Positions 59,126 to 59,937 of a stretch of 59,937 nucleotides of DNA are shown here, one piece after another. The translations under genes were made by a program, and so were the position numbers. Location of the stretch: contig JAJPHF010000066.1 in the NCBI GenBank assembly GCA_021325365.1, positions 1 to 59,937 on the forward strand. The letters are read 5' to 3'. The notes under the pieces are model-generated. The model saw nothing but the letters and a program-made list of their open reading frames with translations. It was not told the DNA's origin and did not search any database. The DNA is from Pseudomonadota bacterium. GTDB taxonomy: Bacteria > Chloroflexota > UBA6077 > JAJPHF01. Every line of letters begins with the position of its first letter. The stretch's first letter is position 1.

Positions 59126-59937
59126 GTGCGTAGGCCGACGGCGCATCGGGCCGCGCGCGCCCGGGCGCGGCCCCACCCGCGCCCGGCCAGTCGGCGGCAC
59201 GCGCCCCGCGGGCGGAGCATCGAGGTCGTGGCGCCGGAGGCGAACTACGGGCAGGCGACGGCGGCCGAGGACGGTGCGGCGGCCGCGGCCGCCCCGCCGC
59301 GCTCTCGCCGCTGGCGCCGGCGGCTGATCGTGCCGGCCCTGGTGATCGCCGCGCTGGTCGGCCTGGTCATCGGCTATCGCCACTGGTACGAGTCGACCTA
59401 CTTTGTGAGCACAGACAATGCGCAGGTCACGGGCGATCTGGTGCAGGTGGGAGCGCTGAACGCGGGCCGCGTCGTCTCGACGGCCGTCGACGTCGGGCAA
59501 TCCGTGCAGCAGGGCCAGGTGATCGCCGTCGTCGCCGTGCCGCAACAGGTCGGCGCGGTGCCGCTCGGCAACACGCCGCTTCAGGGGCAGACGGGCAGCG
59601 CCAACGCGGAGACCGCGGTGCGTGCCCCGTTCAGCGGGATCGTCGCGGCGCGGTCGGCCAACGTCGGCGCGACCGTGAGCGCGGGCCAGCCCATCTACTC
59701 GCTCGTCGATCCACAGCGCGTCTGGGTGAACGCCAACGTGGACGAGAACGAGGTGCAGCGGGTCCAGCCCGGCCAGACCGTGGAGGTCTACTCGGACGCG
59801 CTACGGCAATCCTTCACGGGGCGCGTCGACGCGGTCACGCCGGCGAGCGCCGCCACGTTCTCGCTGCTGCCGGCGCAGAACGTCTCCGGCAACTTCAACA
59901 AGGTGACGCAGTGGGTGCCGGTCAAGATCCTCGTCGA
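59126..59937 (+). CDS. HlyD/EmrA-family membrane fusion protein, cut by window end
   Basis: The first 270 codons of an EmrA-like adaptor. It has an Arg-rich cytosolic start, a transmembrane span (LIVPALVIAALVGLVIGYRH), then the barrel and lipoyl halves: YFVSTDNAQVTGDLVQVGAL, VDVGQSVQQGQVIAVV, VRAPFSGIVAARSANVGATV and VWVNANVDENEVQRVQPGQT. There is almost no coiled-coil insert. GTG 59126 has GGAGGAGGTAGCTCG upstream. The reading frame is open to the last base. An EmrB-type MFS gene usually follows such genes, but lies outside the window. Confidence 0.88.
   Translation, partial: MRRPTAHRAARARARPHPRPASRRHAPRGRSIEVVAPEANYGQATAAEDGAAAAAAPPRSRRWRRRLIVPALVIAALVGLVIGYRHWYESTYFVSTDNAQVTGDLVQVGALNAGRVVSTAVDVGQSVQQGQVIAVVAVPQQVGAVPLGNTPLQGQTGSANAETAVRAPFSGIVAARSANVGATVSAGQPIYSLVDPQRVWVNANVDENEVQRVQPGQTVEVYSDALRQSFTGRVDAVTPASAATFSLLPAQNVSGNFNKVTQWVPVKILV

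Overview
The window comes from a very GC-rich bacterium (for example 45 of 60 bases are G or C at 32041-32100). It carries many Prokka-type 'accessory' families of aerobic soil lineages: a high-affinity group 1h-type [NiFe] hydrogenase, ergothioneine genes, DUF5996, DUF5947, DUF6084, and lipoprotein solute-binding proteins. Few intrinsic terminators are visible. Dispersed palindromic repeats built around CCCTCACCCC...CTCTCCC are frequent. The gene mix and these repeats suggest Chloroflexota (an inference; Actinobacteriota is the main alternative). No rRNA, tRNA or CRISPR array was seen.

Layout. 0.4-3.1 kb: a truncated UBP-type zinc finger, a DHA2-type MFS exporter and a DUF5996 protein. 3.4-12.6 kb (minus strand): a small Cys-rich peptide gene, then a probable operon read from 12.6 down to 4.0 kb. 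It holds an FMN reductase, a zinc ribbon, egtB, egtD, a PPOX-family protein, a quaternary-amine ABC transporter (ATPase with CBS domains, two permeases, lipoprotein receptor) and a class V PLP enzyme. I read this as a candidate ergothioneine synthesis/transport/turnover locus. 12.9-20.0 kb: three M24 'pita-bread' proteins lacking the usual metal ligands, an orphan solute-binding lipoprotein, an ornithine cyclodeaminase homologue and a decayed vapBC pair. 20.1-22.7 kb: serC, a small hypothetical gene and a phospholipase D lipoprotein.

23.0-37.2 kb is the centrepiece: hhyS-hhyL, a NifU/Rieske-like fusion, DUF5947, a 72-aa protein, DUF6084, a 442-aa protein, a maturation protease, a 39-aa DUF6893-like membrane peptide, a MITE, then hypA, hypF, a SIS-domain isomerase, hypC, hypD and hypE. 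hypB is absent. hypF carries a roughly 66-residue in-frame insertion made of the dispersed repeat. The small subunit has the Cys-to-Asp proximal-cluster ligand change of oxygen-insensitive high-affinity hydrogenases, so the cell probably scavenges trace H2 in air.

37.3-43.4 kb: small stress/unknown genes, a DyP peroxidase and two orphan solute-binding lipoproteins. 43.6-47.6 kb: a visibly lower-GC block of secreted proteins (one with a PEP-CTERM-like tail) and a NarL-type regulator, probably acquired. 47.7-50.9 kb: a lone molybdopterin-binding hydroxylase subunit and a periplasmic-binding-fold protein. 51.3-59.9 kb: a large membrane protein with galactose-binding-like domains, a secreted seven-bladed RCC1 protein, an unusually long membrane fusion lipoprotein and a second, EmrA-like fusion protein cut by the window end. 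Two intergenic hairpins, 39 kb apart, have matching architecture and compensated stem changes, marking an undescribed repeat or structured element family.
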